DNA of 64,000 nt from Dermatemys mawii (lineage: Eukaryota; Chordata; Testudines; Dermatemydidae), in NCBI GenBank assembly GCA_007922305.1, contig ML677358.1, positions 17,409,327 through 17,473,326 on the forward strand, in the 5' to 3' direction. Position numbers and translations under genes: made by a program. This document shows, piece after piece, positions 10,256 to 23,553 of this stretch. The notes under the pieces were generated by a model that had not been told where the DNA came from, did no database searches, and saw only the letters and a list, made by a program, of their open reading frames with translations. The first letter of the stretch is position 1. Every line of letters begins with the position of its first letter.

Positions 10256-12988
10256 TTATTCTCCATCTACCTCCTTCCTTGCTGAGTTCATCTGGTTTAC
10301 AATTTCACAGGAAAACTGCGTCTTGCTGCCCACAGCACAGCCAGTGTAGTTTAATGCAGTCGCTGGAAATTAAGCTGTATTCTTTCAGCTTTGTGCAGCC
10401 TCACCACCAGCAGCAATCAGGATTATCTGGTAATTGGTTGGTGTGAAGTGGGAGACAGGCTAGAATACAGCTTTTACACATCAGCAGCTAGTCTGCCTCT
10501 TTGGGACCAACAATAAGACAAATGTTTTTCAACAGACTAAGCAGACACTATTTGGAAGTCAGCAGGGCTGAATCTTGGTTTCAGATTACTAACTGAAGTT
10601 AGTTGTAAGGCTCCCATTGATCTCAGGCAGCCCAGGATTTGATGCGCAAGGAACAGATGAGTTAGATGCCATGATGGTGCTATTTTACTCAGTCAATATC
10701 ACCCCGCTCTCCTTTTATGGGGGAATCCTAACCTTTGCCAAGAACAGTAAGAGGAGGAGGGGGGCCATACAATCCCATAACATACAAGACCCCTAGGATA
10801 TTTAAACATTAACAGCGACCTTTATGTGCAATCTTTCTCTGAGTGTTGGTCATACAGAAAAGGGAAGTGAAACAGTCTGTCAAAGTTACTCATAATACTG
10901 ATCACATGCAATAATAATATATTTTCTATGTAGCTGTGAGATGTCTCATTAAACTCTATTGTCCACATTGTATTGCATATAAAATAGCGGGATGGGGACA
11001 AAGGAAGAGAGTTTTGGACTTCCAGAACCATGTTAATACTGACTGAATGTCATTGACCTCTCAAGCCTGTTAAGGAAATGGCATATTTCCTGGGACCATG
11101 GGTGTTTGTACTTTTCAGGCTGTGGTCATTTGATACACACATCAGTCAAGACAAATGCTCTGTTTATTGATGGCAGGTAGTTTGTCCCTTTAAAAGGAGT
11201 TGCTGCCCGAATAACTTTTACATATAGAAGACAAATACGTGCCAGAGGAAGCCTTTTAACAATGACCACATGACATGATGTGTAGGATCTTCATAAATCC
11301 TCAAAAAATAATGTATATGATAAAATGAGACTAAATGTCTGATTTCCACTGAGAATCCTTAAAACAGAAACTAAGAATCAGGAGTGAGTCCACTTAAGTC
11401 AGTGGAATTAGATTAGCGTAAACCAAAGCAACAGAAATGAAAATCAGAATTAATGGACAAGCCAGCAACGTTATTAAAAAAGCATCGGTGTCCAGTTTTT
11501 GCAGTCAGGGTCACTAATAATGCTCCCAGAAACCTGGGCCCACAGGCCTGGCACGACACACCTCTTCCTTCTGTGCCACAGAAAGAGAATTGCTGATTGG
11601 TGAAAGTCCGCTTGGCCACCAGGTGAGCAAAGCAACAGCATCCAAAGGGGAGGACACTTTGGATGAACTCAGTAAAAGAAGGAAGAGGTCAGTATTAGAG
11701 ACCATCCATGGCCATGTGCTTCTAAGAACCACAAGACCTTGGTAGTTGGGTTAAAATAAGGTATGGGAGGGGGGGTCCAAATCTATGGCATTAGCAATAG
11801 GGGTTTGCTACCCTGGCTAGATAGCATATGGATTCACCATATCTCCCCTAAGAACCAGACATGTCCCAGTTTCCAGGGTCTGTCCCAAGGTCTGTTGATT
11901 TTACATAAGCCTGGTGTTTGGTCACTGTTTTCCCTCTTACTCCTTCAGGTGCTGGCTAGCTGCAGATTAGATTGAGACTTAGTTTGAGCATCTGTGCAAT
12001 GGAGTGAGAATCCTCCCTTACAGACTACCCAGACCATAGATGCAGGTGCACAGATGTAGGCAGGACTACTTGTCTGTTTACTTCCTCCTTTGAGCAGGTG
12101 GACAGCGGGAAAGGCGGTAGTTGGATGGCGACTTGGCTCCATACTCACTGGCCAGAGTTGTTGATGCAGCACAAGGTTGAGAGCCATAATAATTTGTGGC
12201 TGGTATAAGCCAGTGGTCAGTTACCATTCGCCCACCCCCACCCACTCTTGAGAGACTCAGAGGGATGTCTCAAGTTAGATTTCCTCCTCAGATGGTTCCA
12301 TAACATTCCCTTCCTTAAGGTTTTGCCTAAAGTCACTCAGCAAATACCCAAATCAAGCAGTAATGTAGATGACTTGCAAAGCTTTTCATGTCACCACTGA
12401 TATACGTGACACAAAACAGGAAAAATAAACAGAGACACTTCTATTATGAACCGTTCCTTCCCCTTCGTTGGGCTCAGCCTTGTCTGATATGTTCCAATTG
12501 TCTCACTCTTTATTAGACTTTCCGCCTCCCAATCCCCAGCTTGTCCTATACGGTAGTACTACAGATACAAAACGGGTCAAGCCAGGGAGTGGTGAAGGTT
12601 AATCACTGATCACCCCCTGGCCTTAACGTTGTACGTGCTTTACCTCTACTCAGGTTTGATCATTACCTGGGAGATGACAAAAAAAATCAGACAACATTTC
12701 AGCCTGAAAAATGTTGCGTGTCCCCAGTGAGAGCCCTGACAGACAAAGGGGGAAAATGTATTTAGCATCACAGCAGATCATTGACGTCAGGGTCACATCT
12801 GATTTTCTCTGTCCACTTAGCCAGGGCTTCCCAGCTCGTCTAGTGCCTTATTTCTCCAGGAGGGACAGTGGGCACTGATTGTGGCTAGCTGATTGACAGC
12901 AGCCCCGAGCCTTCATTAGTTGATGATAGCACTGACTACAGCAAGGCTTAACCTCTTGCAGCTCAGCCATACTCCTAAGCAACTGAAG
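10256..12988. other. No gene recognised
   Basis: About 2.7 kb with no named repeat and only short unsupported open frames. An 80-codon minus frame (11945-12187) lacks splice or domain support. Confidence 0.45.
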
Positions 12989-13398
12989 CAGTGGCTCTCC
13001 ACCGTTCCAGATGCCTGTGCCCCTTTCAGGAGTTTGATTTCTCTCGCGCAACCCTAAGTATCACCTCACTTAAAACCGACCTGCTTACAAAATCGGGCAA
13101 AAATATAAACGTGTCACAGCCACGCTAGTACTGAACAATTGCTGATGTTCTCATTTCTACCATGTCATAAAATAAATCAGTTGGAATAAAAATCTCATAC
13201 CTACATTTCAGCATTTAGGATATGGAGCAGTATAAACAAGTCATTGTATGAAATTCTAGTTTGTCCTGACTTTGCTAGTGCTATTTTTTTATGTAGACTG
13301 TTGTAAAACTAAACAAAATAGCTAGGTGAATTGCTGTATCCCCTTGAAGCCCTCTGCTTACCCCCAGGGTTACAGGTACCCCTGGTTAAGAACAACTG
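12989..13398. mobile_element. hAT MITE with 'CAGTGGYTCTC' ends
   Basis: The left end CAGTGGCTCTCCACC and the right end GGTTAAGAACAACTG form imperfect hAT-type inverted repeats of the CAGTGGTTCTCAACC class. The flanking octamers aactgaag (12981-12988) and aactaagg (13399-13406) agree at 6 of 8 positions, as expected for an old hAT 8-bp duplication. AT-rich interior of about 410 bp with no transposase. Confidence 0.85.
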
Positions 13399-16300
13399 AA
13401 CTAAGGAACCTAATTCCTGAATTTTCACTCTCTTCTACAGTGCACAGTGTGCGACACAAGGCATTCCTAAACACTAACACTTTTGGTGATCAATGAATGT
13501 GATTGAACATCATTGTCAGGAGGGAAACAAGGGAGCTAACATGCTGCTAACCCCCATATCTTGGTTTGGTTATGGCTGTTTTCCTTTAGCTTTCATGCTT
13601 TGCATATTTGTGGTGTTTTACGTTGATAAAAATCCAAATATTTTGCATAATTACATGGTTATTAACATTCCCAGTGCCTCTGGCATCAGTTCTAATTTAA
13701 TAAAGTGAATTTGTTTTTATTCCTAATAATACTTGAGCGTGTTGTGCCAAGGCAAACGGCTATGCCATGGTATCCTGGCTGTTCCGATATGTGATATTAT
13801 GAATTCTAATTGGGGAACTCCTTAAAGTGTCACTGTATTGGAAAAAACGCCCACAACGTGTTCTCTCGCTCGCCCCCTCTCTCTCTCTCTCTCCTTTTAA
13901 TAATTAGGCAAATGCCCATGTTCTAAATCTCCAGACACCGCCCAGCTGTTCACTTACAAGTTTACAGTGGGGAAAAAATAACACACTCAGGTTATCCAGA
14001 AAGTGTCGTGATAACACTTGAAATGAAGTGTTTGAAACAAGCATTTGTTTAGAATTAATAACATGGCAATTGTTGAATAAATGTACTCAATGTATTGTTA
14101 AAACATGCTGCTGCTTTATTTCTTCTGTTTGTCTTGGAGACTCCATGACAGCTCTTTCTGAATGCAGACTCCTTGGGGAAAATCCAATTTCTCCCTCACA
14201 CCAAGGGTAATTTGGGAATAGGGACTGAAAGCCTGCAACCAGAGTGTTCTACTCAGGAGGTCTCTAAATTAGGGGGAAGGTTTATGGTCTGGGAGCTGTT
14301 TGATCTCAAATCTGCTAAGTTACCACCTTTTCCTCCATCATGTACCTCCTCAAAACACACCTCTGGTGTAATGCTTACAGAAAATTGCCATAATGGCTAG
14401 GCAGGTAGTGATCACAGCTCCCTGATTAGTTAAACAGAGCACACAACCTTTATTTTTGTTACCTTCTCCCCCACTCCCTGCCCAATTTGTTTGCCTCCTC
14501 TATTGAATAGGAAAGGCTCAAGTGTACCTAGTTGCCATTTTGGATTGGTAAAAGGACAGTCTGGCCTCCATCTTGGCACTCCTTCTGCTTCAGCTCTTTG
14601 GTGCTCTTATTCACGTTTGGCACCAAAGGCCAGAAAAAAAGGGGGAAAGGTGGCGTCTTGTGGCAGTAGAATCTGCCTAGCAACAGAGAACACATATAAG
14701 GGAGTGTCACCCTCTGGGGGGGCGCGCTCTGGGTCTCTGGAGATGCTGTGGAAGCAGGTTATCCCAGTGAGGCAGAGGAGCCCTTCCACAGTGTACCAGC
14801 CTTGCTATTAGATAGAGCCCTGCAGAATTAGGACTTGAGATGAACCAGTAACATCTCTACCAAGGTTCTCTTAACTTACCTCCACTCACCTGTTCCATCA
14901 TCACCTGAGCTAGCGTTCACATTCAGCATGTAGGATGATGAGATCAAGAATAGAAGACAACAGACACCATACTGAAGCTCTACTTACCTGTCACCGAAGT
15001 TCCTGAGATCCAGTTCCTATTGTGTTCCTGACCCCTTGGGGTCAGGTGCTATTTGTAAATGTTTATGGCCTGGCACAACCCAGGAATATCTGAGATTGAG
15101 GCCCTGGGGTGATTTCAGGCAGATTCTGTCCCCTGGGGAAGGAGTTCTGCCCAGCACTCACCCACAGTAGTGGCTTCCGCAGCTCTGCTGTTGTGGGGCT
15201 GGCTGTACTTGGCTCTCCGCTCCGGGCATTGTGCAGGCACTGATAACAAAATTTACTGGGGTCAGAAAGGCATGGAAGAAAATAGCCAACTAGTCTGAGT
15301 GAATGGCAATTGCAGGAGACCTTGGATGGATGGTATCTGCAAAACATTTGTTAATTTTATGCTGTAAAACATAGGGAAATAAAGCAAAGTCCTGATAAAT
15401 GGCCATTTGGAGAAGGAGAACATATAGCTGCTTAAGCAGCATTTGTTGCTGCTTAAATGAAATTCATTCAAGACCCTCTTATGGTTGCTCAGGGAGAAGA
15501 GCAAAGCCTCACTCATCAGAATTTATCCTTTATGGGAGAGTTGGTCTCATTCTTAGTGAGGTTTCATTGTATTATGCAGCTAAACCAATTCCAAATAAAT
15601 AACACCAGCCGACAAGAGTCCTTAGGAAGCCGGGATGAGCATTAGTCTCGAGAGCTGAGTGCAGCCTGAGCACACGGAGATTTACTCTGGCTTGCTGCAC
15701 AGCTGACAAAACTAGCAAACAAACAACAGCGCTGGCAAGTTCCAGGAGATGCAGAGATTCAGTTCAGCGGCTTTTCTTGGAGAGTGTTCGTTTATCCTCC
15801 CCTCCATTCTCTGCCTTTCCTCTGTCTCGTCTCCTCACCCAAGCCCTCCTCTCACTCCCACCTCCCCCATGCTGCTTTCCCCAGTAGGATTCCCAGGCTC
15901 ACTCCAGGCTGCCCTGCTCTGGATAAAGATATTTGCAGGATCCATCAAGTTTTCTAACTGCTGCTGCGCTCAAGGAAGCCCTATTCTACTGCACCTTGCC
16001 AGAGGCGCACAATAAACTGAGAAATGCTCCTAGCTAGGGAGGCCACAGAGCTGCCTGAAGATAGGCTCATCATTTCCAAAGGAGCCTTCTACATGGCACT
16101 CACAAATTGTGTGTCTGCCAGCAAACCATGTGCACATATAGGAGATGGAACGCCACCACCAAACCTTCCACTTTCTGAATTTCAAACTCATCTCCTCATC
16201 CAGCTCCAGGCAGGATGACTCAGGCATCATGGGCAAAACCAAACCAGGAAATCCATGGCTCAGGTACATCTCTTTAACCACATCCCAACCCCGGCTCACA

Positions 16301-16594
16301 AACTCTGACAACCCCTTTTGTTGCAATTCTTTACCTGCCCTGGCATCTGTCACAAACAGTTCTAAAATCCAGGGGAAAGAGGCCTAGAAAACAGGTTTTG
16401 GCAGATCGGTGTCTGTCGCACAGAGCGTATTGACCCCCTTGAAGACCTTAAGACCTAAAGAGTATGCTGAAAACATCACGGTAGCCAAGGCCAGGTTTGC
16501 TCATTGCTAGGGAAATGCTGTCCAATCATTTCTTTCTGAAGTGAAGGTATAAGTCAGAACAATCTAGCCCTGCAGTGAGATTTCTAATATAACA
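13399..16594. other. No confirmed gene; CT-rich tract and possible old LTR
   Basis: Includes a CT-rich tract near 13868-13893 and a TATA-like 'acacatataaggg' with GC-rich sequence near 14690-14740 that could be a decayed LTR. Open frames of 80-107 codons (for example 14491-14811, 16030-16353) show no recognisable domain. Confidence 0.4.
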
Positions 16595-17381
16595 TGGTCA
16601 GGGTTCCCTCCCGACTCTGAACTCTGGGGTACAGATGTGGGGACCCGCATGAAAGAGTCTCTAAGCTTATTTCTACCAGCTTAGGCTAAAACTTTCCCAA
16701 GGCACAAATTCCTTGTCCTTGAACAGTATCGCTGCCACCACCAAGTGATTTAAACAAACATTCAGGGAGGGCCACTTGGAGCCCTATCTTCCCCAAAATA
16801 TCCCCCCCAAGCCCTACACCCCTTTCTTGGGAAGGCTTGAGAATAATATCCTCACCAATTGGTACAGGTGAGCACAGACCCAAACCTCTGGATCTTTAGG
16901 ACACTGAAAATCAATCAGTTAAAGGAATCACCTCTGTAAAATCAGGATGGAAGATAATTTTACAGGGTAACAAAAGATTCAAAAACACAGAGGAACCCCC
17001 TCTAGCCTTAGTTTCAAAGTTACAAAAAACAGGAATAAACCTCCCTCTAGCAAAGGGAAAATTTACAAGCTAAAACAAAAGATATTCTAACACGCCTTGC
17101 CTGACTTTTCCTTACTATTTTTGTAATACTACAGACCGGTTCAGGATTGTGTGGAGGAGATAGATTTTTTTTGTCTGATCCTGCTCAATCCCAAGATCGA
17201 ACACATCCACAAAACAACGAACACAAACAAAGTCTCCACTCCCCTCTCCCCTAGATTTGAAAGTATCTTCTTTTCCCCCATTGGTTCTTTTGGTCAGGTG
17301 CCAACCAGGTTATTTGAGCTTCTTAACCCCTTACAGGTAAGGGGGCATTCTAAGCTACCCTTAGCTCTATGGTTGAAGTCA
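16595..17381. mobile_element. LTR-like interspersed repeat
   Basis: Recalled as a high-copy turtle repeat: 'tggtcagggttccctcccga', 'gtacagatgtggggaccc', and near the right end 'ggtcaggtgccaaccaggtt' before 'cttaaccccttacaggtaag'. Boundaries are approximate because no clear target duplication was found. No coding capacity; the 109-codon plus frame at 17151-17480 is inside or across it. Confidence 0.55.
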
Positions 17382-18244
17382 GCAATACTTGATGTCATCG
17401 GAGTCCAAAGAGGGGCTTGTTTTGTTTTCTTTATACCTAACGATAAAGAGAAATGGTTTTTTCACGGCTGTACTGGCTAAGAGAAAAGAAAAGAGCTCAA
17501 CCTGTCCACTTGGGAACTACAGCCACCCCAGCTGCCTCACCCTGCTGGGATGTTCAGAGATGGGACTGCCAAGTCTGAGCAACGGAACTGCCTGGCTGAG
17601 CTGCTCAGCAGCTGGATTCTCTGGGCTGGTCGGGGGCAGGGTGCTCTAGCACCGGATGGGAGAGGATGCCACAGATGCCGTCATACCACCTTTATATTCC
17701 TGTGCCTCCGAGGCCACACTGGAGCTGGTTGGTGCCACATGGGGCAGCCTGAGGGCTGCTCTAACAGGCCAGTCCAGCAATGGGGAATTGTCAGTGCACA
17801 CTAGCATCCCGGCCACACTGCCTTTTTTTCAGCCCTTGCATCTGACGTCTGGGTCCGAGGGGAGTGTTGTGTAGAGCCATTTCACCAGCTCCTCACCACT
17901 GGTTATCCCCCCCCCCCAACACTAGAGGAATACCTGGGGAGCTGGTGAAAACATTTTTACAGTTCCTTTGTAGAGCAACAGGAAAGGGCAAAGGTTTTTT
18001 TCATCTGTGTATTTGTTAAGCAGCTCTGACAACGGTCACTGAGCAGTCCATGGATGGTGCACATGGGGTGACATTAAGTCATTCAGGATGAAGTAGTCCA
18101 ATGTTCTGTGTTTAAAAAGCATTTATTTTTTTTACCTACAGTGATGCTGGTTACTTACTGTTCCCATGGATACTGGTGGCCATAGCAACTTTACAGCTTA
18201 CTTCTCTCCTTCTATATAATATAAGGTAGGTTTCCCATACGCAA
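17382..18244. other. No gene recognised
   Basis: Moderately GC-rich around 17500-17880, giving overlapping 70-86 codon frames with no domain. A poly(C) run lies near 17907-17917. Confidence 0.4.
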
Positions 18245-18460
18245 GGCTGTGTGGTCTAATGGATAGAACATTAGATTAGCACTTAGGAAACCTATGTTCT
18301 GTTCCTAGCTTTGCCACTGACCTACTGTGTGCCTGTAGGCAAATCACTTCTCTCCATACCTCAGTTTCCCCATCATAAAATGGGGATAATATTTGATCTT
18401 TTGTAAAGCACTTTGCGTGCTACTCATGAAAAAAGCTATATAAGATATGAGCACTATTAT
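18245..18460 (+). mobile_element. MIR-type tRNA-derived SINE
   Basis: Nearly full length. The tRNA-like head has an A-box-like 'tgtggtctaatgg' and a B-box-like 'gttctgttcc'. The conserved core follows with 'cctcagtttccccatcataa' and 'aatggggataata', and the 3' end is AT-rich. Ancient and non-coding. Confidence 0.88.
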
Positions 18461-18962
18461 TTTTATTACTCATACCTGCAGCCCAATGATAGGGGTAGCT
18501 CCTATCAAAGCCAATGGGAGCATCTTATATCCTATGACTGGATAATTAAGTGGTTTTTGTTCCTAAGTTTTATGGTAAGTGATGCACATGACTTTGATGT
18601 TATGCTTTCTAATGTGATGTCCTGTCCGGCTATTTATTCTGTGGGGAAGAGGCTCACTGAGTATTAATATACTTGCAATTCATGTGTGGGTATGATAAAT
18701 AAGCATTTTATGTACATTAATAGTTGTTAATTTTTTTTACTATAAAAGAGCTGGATATGAAACAAAAATGGGAAGATTTACCATCTTTGATGGTAAGAAC
18801 CATCCATCTGCTTTACCTCACTCATGCTTCAGTCTAAACTAAACTTCCATCCACTCAGTCCATATACTTTGACTGTACTGTCTGGCACCACAGTAAGGTG
18901 CAGGGGATTGTTAATGGAAAACTGGCCTTGCACACGTGTTACAGAAATACACTTCTCTGAAC

Positions 18963-19200
18963 ATAGGAACAAGCATACTGAGTCAGACCAAAGGTCCATT
19001 CAGCCCAGTAGCCTGTCTGCGGACAGTGGCCAATACCAGGTGCCCCAGAGGGTATAAACCTAACAGGTAAGGATTAAGTGATCTTTCCCCTGCCATCCAT
19101 CGCCCCTGCTCTGGCAAACGGAGGCTAGGGACACCATTCCTTACCCAGCCTGGCTAATAGCCATTCATGACCTTTGCTTTAAAAAAGGAAAAAGTTCAAC
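18963..19200 (-). mobile_element. CR1 LINE 3' end, minus strand
   Basis: 'gagtcagaccaaaggtccat' and 'cagtggccaataccaggtgc' are the reverse complement of the CR1 3' untranslated end also present in plus orientation at 2.7-3.07 kb and 60.7-60.97 kb. 5'-truncated, as usual for CR1. Confidence 0.9.
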
Positions 19201-20149
19201 TAGATACCATTACATTTTTAAAAATGTGTGTGGACATTGTCCAACTTGGGTGCCTAAAGTTAGACTGGGGCCATCTGGCCTTAGGAGCTCATTCCGCAAG
19301 GAGCTCATTCCGTGTACAAGCGATCTTCTGGCAGGCATAGGGGCTCTTACGCTGGCAGCTGGAAGGTGCCTGGCATAAGAGATGAGCAGGGGCATAGCTG
19401 GAGAAAAAGCAGCTGCGCTGTGATGACCTTCTGCCATGCTCATCATCAGCTGTCTTTTCGTCAGTTTTGCCCAGCGTGAGTTGGCGCAAACCCCAGACTT
19501 CTTAAAGGGATTGTGGGGGTAAGGAGGGTACGACCTTGCAGAGAGTAGGATCTGTGGATTGTAAAGAGGAGCTTCAAACCACCTTTGCAAACACCTCTGT
19601 CTTGTGGTCTGTACAACTCAGGAACCCCCTGCCCTGAAACTATGTGCCAAAGAGCAGTGTCACAGATGCTAGGCCTGTTCGGAAGTCACATGTCAAACAC
19701 ATGTACCGCATATTTGTACAAATAATCCAGATTCATGTTCTTTTCCAGACGAGACTCACGATCATGGCCTCTGAGACTCTGATTTCCCTCCACATCTACC
19801 CCACATCCATTACCTGCCAGTTAGTTGCTCTCCATCATTAGGAAGGGGTGGGCAGGGCAAATAAGCCACTCACAGCTGCTTCTTCAAAATCCTTTTTGTC
19901 CACTTCTGTTCAGTTCAATTTGGTCAGACTTTTCTGCTGCCCTTTGGACCACGACAAATCACTCATGCCCTGCATCTTGGTGTGGTTCAGAGAAAAGGAA
20001 CGGCAGTGCCATCTCCAGACCAGACACAATAATGCACAAGATCCCCGTCCTTCATCTGTCTTTAGCTCTGCAGGATTTACCTTGTGGAGGTGTTTAGAAA
20101 TGGCCTGCATTCGGGCACAGCTTGCAGGAGAAGAGACATTCCCCTGCAG
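19201..20149. other. No gene recognised
   Basis: Includes a 126-codon minus-strand frame (19210-19590) with no domain and a short local duplication of 'ggagctcattccg'. The frame starts beside a CR1 and a 'gggtgcctaaagttag' repeat phrase, so it is probably repeat-derived or chance. Confidence 0.4.
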
Positions 20150-20650
20150 ATAAGCCCCTGCTTCAGTTTCCCCTCTCCCGGGGGATAAACTAATCCTATC
20201 AAGGTCTTCTTGGACTGAAGTGTCAGAAGGTCTCATTTATTGAGCAGGAAAGGACATTATGAAGCATGGCCTGGGGACACCCTCAGGCTGAATCCCCTGC
20301 CTGGAACTCAGGGCACTGCTGGGCAGTTAGCTGGATGCCACGCTTCCCGTGACTGTGCGTCGTTCTCTGCTGAGCCAGTCCCTAGTAGCCCCCAGGAGGT
20401 TTGAGCCAGTTTGGTCTCCCAGGCTGCTCTGGTCCCTTGCCTGGGAGGAGTCTCTCTAGACCTGTTCCCTTCTCTGTGAACCCCTAGGTGTAGCTTCCTA
20501 ACCAGCTCCCCTGTGGAGTTCACCCCTGCAGAGTTTCCTCTGCTTTAGGGCCTCCTGACTGAGCCCTCATAAGCCTCACTTAATAAACTGCTGCCCAGCT
20601 ATATAGGCCATTAACAGCCTGGCGCATCCTCCTCAGCGGAGCCTGTCAGA
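20150..20650 (-). mobile_element. Possible LTR-like repeat, minus strand
   Basis: Read on the minus strand it has a TATA-like 'cctatatagctgggcagc' and GC-rich, purine-rich sequence in the style of reptile LTRs. Neither termini nor target duplication could be fixed, so this is a weak call. Confidence 0.3.
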
Positions 20651-22380
20651 GGTAAGTTGGGTGCCTGATCCCCTTAGGGGCCAACTACTCTGGGTCACCT
20701 GAGTAGTCAGCTATTGCAACTCAGCTGATAGACCTGCTGTTCTTCTGCCCATCCCCTGGCTGCATGTGAGCACCATATCTGCTGTCCACCCAAGTCACTG
20801 GAAAATTCCTGTCCTTGGAAAGATATTGGTTCATTTTCTACTACACCCACTAGGACATTCAATGGCTTTGTGCGAGCTAAAGATGGACAAGCTGGCAGTG
20901 ATGATGTGCTAGCGTCCAGAGTTCACTCGAGACCCATTTAGGGCCTGGGCCTGCCAAGTGCTGGGGTTCCTCTTGCCTGTGAGCTCAAGGAGTGAAGGGC
21001 ACAAAGAACCTTATTGGACCCAAGCTCTTGTTTCCTTGTTTCTACATAAAGCCCCCTTGCCTTGTATTCACTCCCCCCAAAACAGGCAGGACACAAGTTC
21101 CAGCTGAATCCTGCCAGCGTTGATTTGGTGGTCATTTATTTTGAGATATTGCCACCAGTAAGAGCCCCCAGCCACAGCTCTGGCTGGGTAACCTGGATAT
21201 CCCATTTAAGACGTACAGTGATTCGGGCCAACGGCCTCCTTGATCACTCCCTGACTCACCACAGTTCAGCAATAACCAACAGCATGGCAGGTTACATCCC
21301 TTTTGCCCTCACCTTTTTCCTTCCCCAGTGGCCAGAGAGAAGAGAGGGGGTTTGGAGCCTGCCCTGAACATTCACCAGGTTTAACTGATTTCAGCCTGGG
21401 GCCGGAAATGAATCTGTTTTGGGCCGGGGTTCAGTTAGACAGCAGCACGGGATGATCCATTCCTCCTCCCACAAGATCTCAGCACACTGCTTCCACGGAG
21501 CTCATTTCCCTGTCCATCTGGAGAGAGCCTAAGCTCAAAATACCCAACTCTGATCCTGCCACTACAGCCACGTTTTCTCTTGCCTCAATCGTACGGCACG
21601 GTCTCTGCTGCGTAAGCTTAGGGGAACAAACAAGGGTTAAAGTTAGCTTTCATAAAGGCATTTACTGCTGTATGTTAAATTTACTAATGCAGCCATTATT
21701 CATTGCAATTTAACAGCTATAGAATAGAGATATAAATTACATTGTTAAAACATAGCTGAGGATTAACTATCAACTGGTATTTAATGTACAATAACAGCCT
21801 GAATAAATCGAAAGCAATGGATAACTGCACAATACATAATGGGCCTGATACAAAGCCCACTGCAGTCAATGGAAAGATGCCCATGGAGTTCAGCGGATTT
21901 TGGATGAGGCCTAAGCTGGCCATGTGCCATAAACATACAAATACTATCCAGGTATCTTTGTTCCAGGTTTTCAATGGCGCAGATCATTTCTAAATTCTAC
22001 AATAGAACCTCACAATTATAAGCTGACTGTCAATCACACCCCTCATTTAGAACTGGAAGTACACAATCAAGCAGCTGCAGAGAGACAAAAAAGTAAATAC
22101 AGTACAGTACAGCATTAAACTGCTAAAAACATAAAGGGAACACTTTAAAAGATTTGACAAGGTAAGGAAGCTGTGTCTGTGCTTGTTTTTTTAAAATTAA
22201 GATGGTTAAAAACAGCATTTTTTTCTGCATAGCAAAATGTCAAAGCTGTATTAAGTCAATGTAAACTTTTGAAAGAACCACCATGTTTTGTTCAGAGTTA
22301 CGAACAACCTCCATTCCCGAGGTGTTGGCAACTCTGAGGTTCTACTGTACCATATGCTCCAACTATCTCCATGTTTTGGA
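20651..22380. other. No gene recognised; palindromic repeat at about 21838-21915
   Basis: A ~75-bp palindromic element with 'gggcctgatacaaagccc' at one end and 'ggattttggatgaggcct' at the other lies at about 21838-21915. It generates mirror open frames on both strands. The rest is unrecognised. Confidence 0.5.
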
Positions 22381-22384
22381 GCAA

Positions 22385-22931
22385 TGTTACACCAAATTAA
22401 GACCATCAGGATCTTATAATAAGGATAAGGCAATATGTCATGTTTATTGCAAATACAGACAGAAAAAGAAATAGAACTAACCAATAGCTCTTAGTTGTAA
22501 CTCATCACACACACAGACATTCATTCATTCCTATAAAGTTCTGCAAAGTTGTTATAGTTACCAGCCTAGAGGTTGCTCGTGCCAAGTCACTGGCCAGGTG
22601 GCTTGTACACGAGAGAGTGGAGCTGAGTCTATGTCAGATGCACATCCGATGCTCCTGGAGGTAGTCGCCGAACCAGACTCGACTCTGCTTATTTGAGCCC
22701 GATTTTTATAGGAGTCTGTCCCCATTCGAGTCTATGGAAAGTGCCTCATCATGCCATTGCAGCACTCAAAGTGATAACCAATCAGCAGATGGCACCTCCA
22801 TGACGACTGTGGGTTATCTTGTACATCTTGTTCTTCAGCTGTTCACCCCATGGTCCGGCGGTGGTTGCGTAGATTCCGGCTTGCCCTTCGGGGTCATCCG
22901 GTTATTTTCATACTGCGCCGTCTTCAGCACA
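22385..22931 (-). mobile_element. Solo LTR, minus strand, related to the LTR at 1.2 kb
   Basis: Read on the minus strand it begins TGTGCTGAAG and ends GGTGTAACA. GCAA flanks both sides (22381-22384 and 22932-22935), an exact 4-bp duplication. On that strand AATAAACA (poly(A) signal, 22443-22448 on plus as TTTATT) is followed by CATATTGCC, and GGTAACTATA lies upstream, in the same order as in the 1239-2033 LTR. The two look like related families. The outer boundary rests on a 4-base match and could be wrong if the LTR is longer. Confidence 0.7.
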
Positions 22932-23548
22932 GCAATGTTGAAACTGTAGCTCCTAGGCTGGTTCTGATAACTTTTTCATCTCATTGTCTAAGTCATGCAT
23001 ACATCCACAGGCCTTCTTTTAACTAATTATCTTAACATATATTTTACTATTTTACTTTTTCAGGTATTCCTTCTTTTACCATTTCTACTTTCAGGGCATA
23101 ACAGCTCACAATAGTCTGTTTGACCCATCTATCACACAAAGTCAGAAACAAGCAGCAAAGCATCACAGGAATAACAGCTTCTACATACAATTGTTTTACA
23201 TAACCTCTTATCTTTCCTCAAAATAGACTTTCTGTCTCAGGCAGTACTGATACAATTAATAGTTCGTAGTTTGGCCTTGCAAGCTTTTATGCAAGCATGG
23301 AGCACAGGCATTTTAATTACCACTGTCTCTGGTGTTTTTGTTCTTGCTTAGGGAAAGAAAAGTTCTTTCTTACAAGTTGTCCTAGCTTTCTGTTATGTGG
23401 TGGTTTCAATGTGATTCTTTACATTATATCTAGTCTTTTTCCAACAGCAGTGCTTCTGAGGGCACTCTTCAGCTAGATCTGGGTAGTGTCACAGAACCTG
23501 TCTACACCACTCCATGCATATTCCACAAGAAAAGGACTCCTGGAATTC
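22932..23548. other. AT-rich spacer between two solo LTRs
   Basis: No open frame over 60 codons. It might be unrecognised repeat (an internal or longer LTR part), because its phrases felt familiar, but there is no structural proof. Confidence 0.35.
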
Positions 23549-23553
23549 CCCTC

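Noticed and set aside
18245..18330. A functional tRNA gene
   Set aside because: A- and B-box-like motifs are present, but the sequence continues into a MIR core and does not fold as a complete tRNA; it is a SINE head.
19210..19590. 126-codon minus-strand frame
   Set aside because: No recognisable domain, and it begins against a CR1 element and a repeat phrase; treated as chance.
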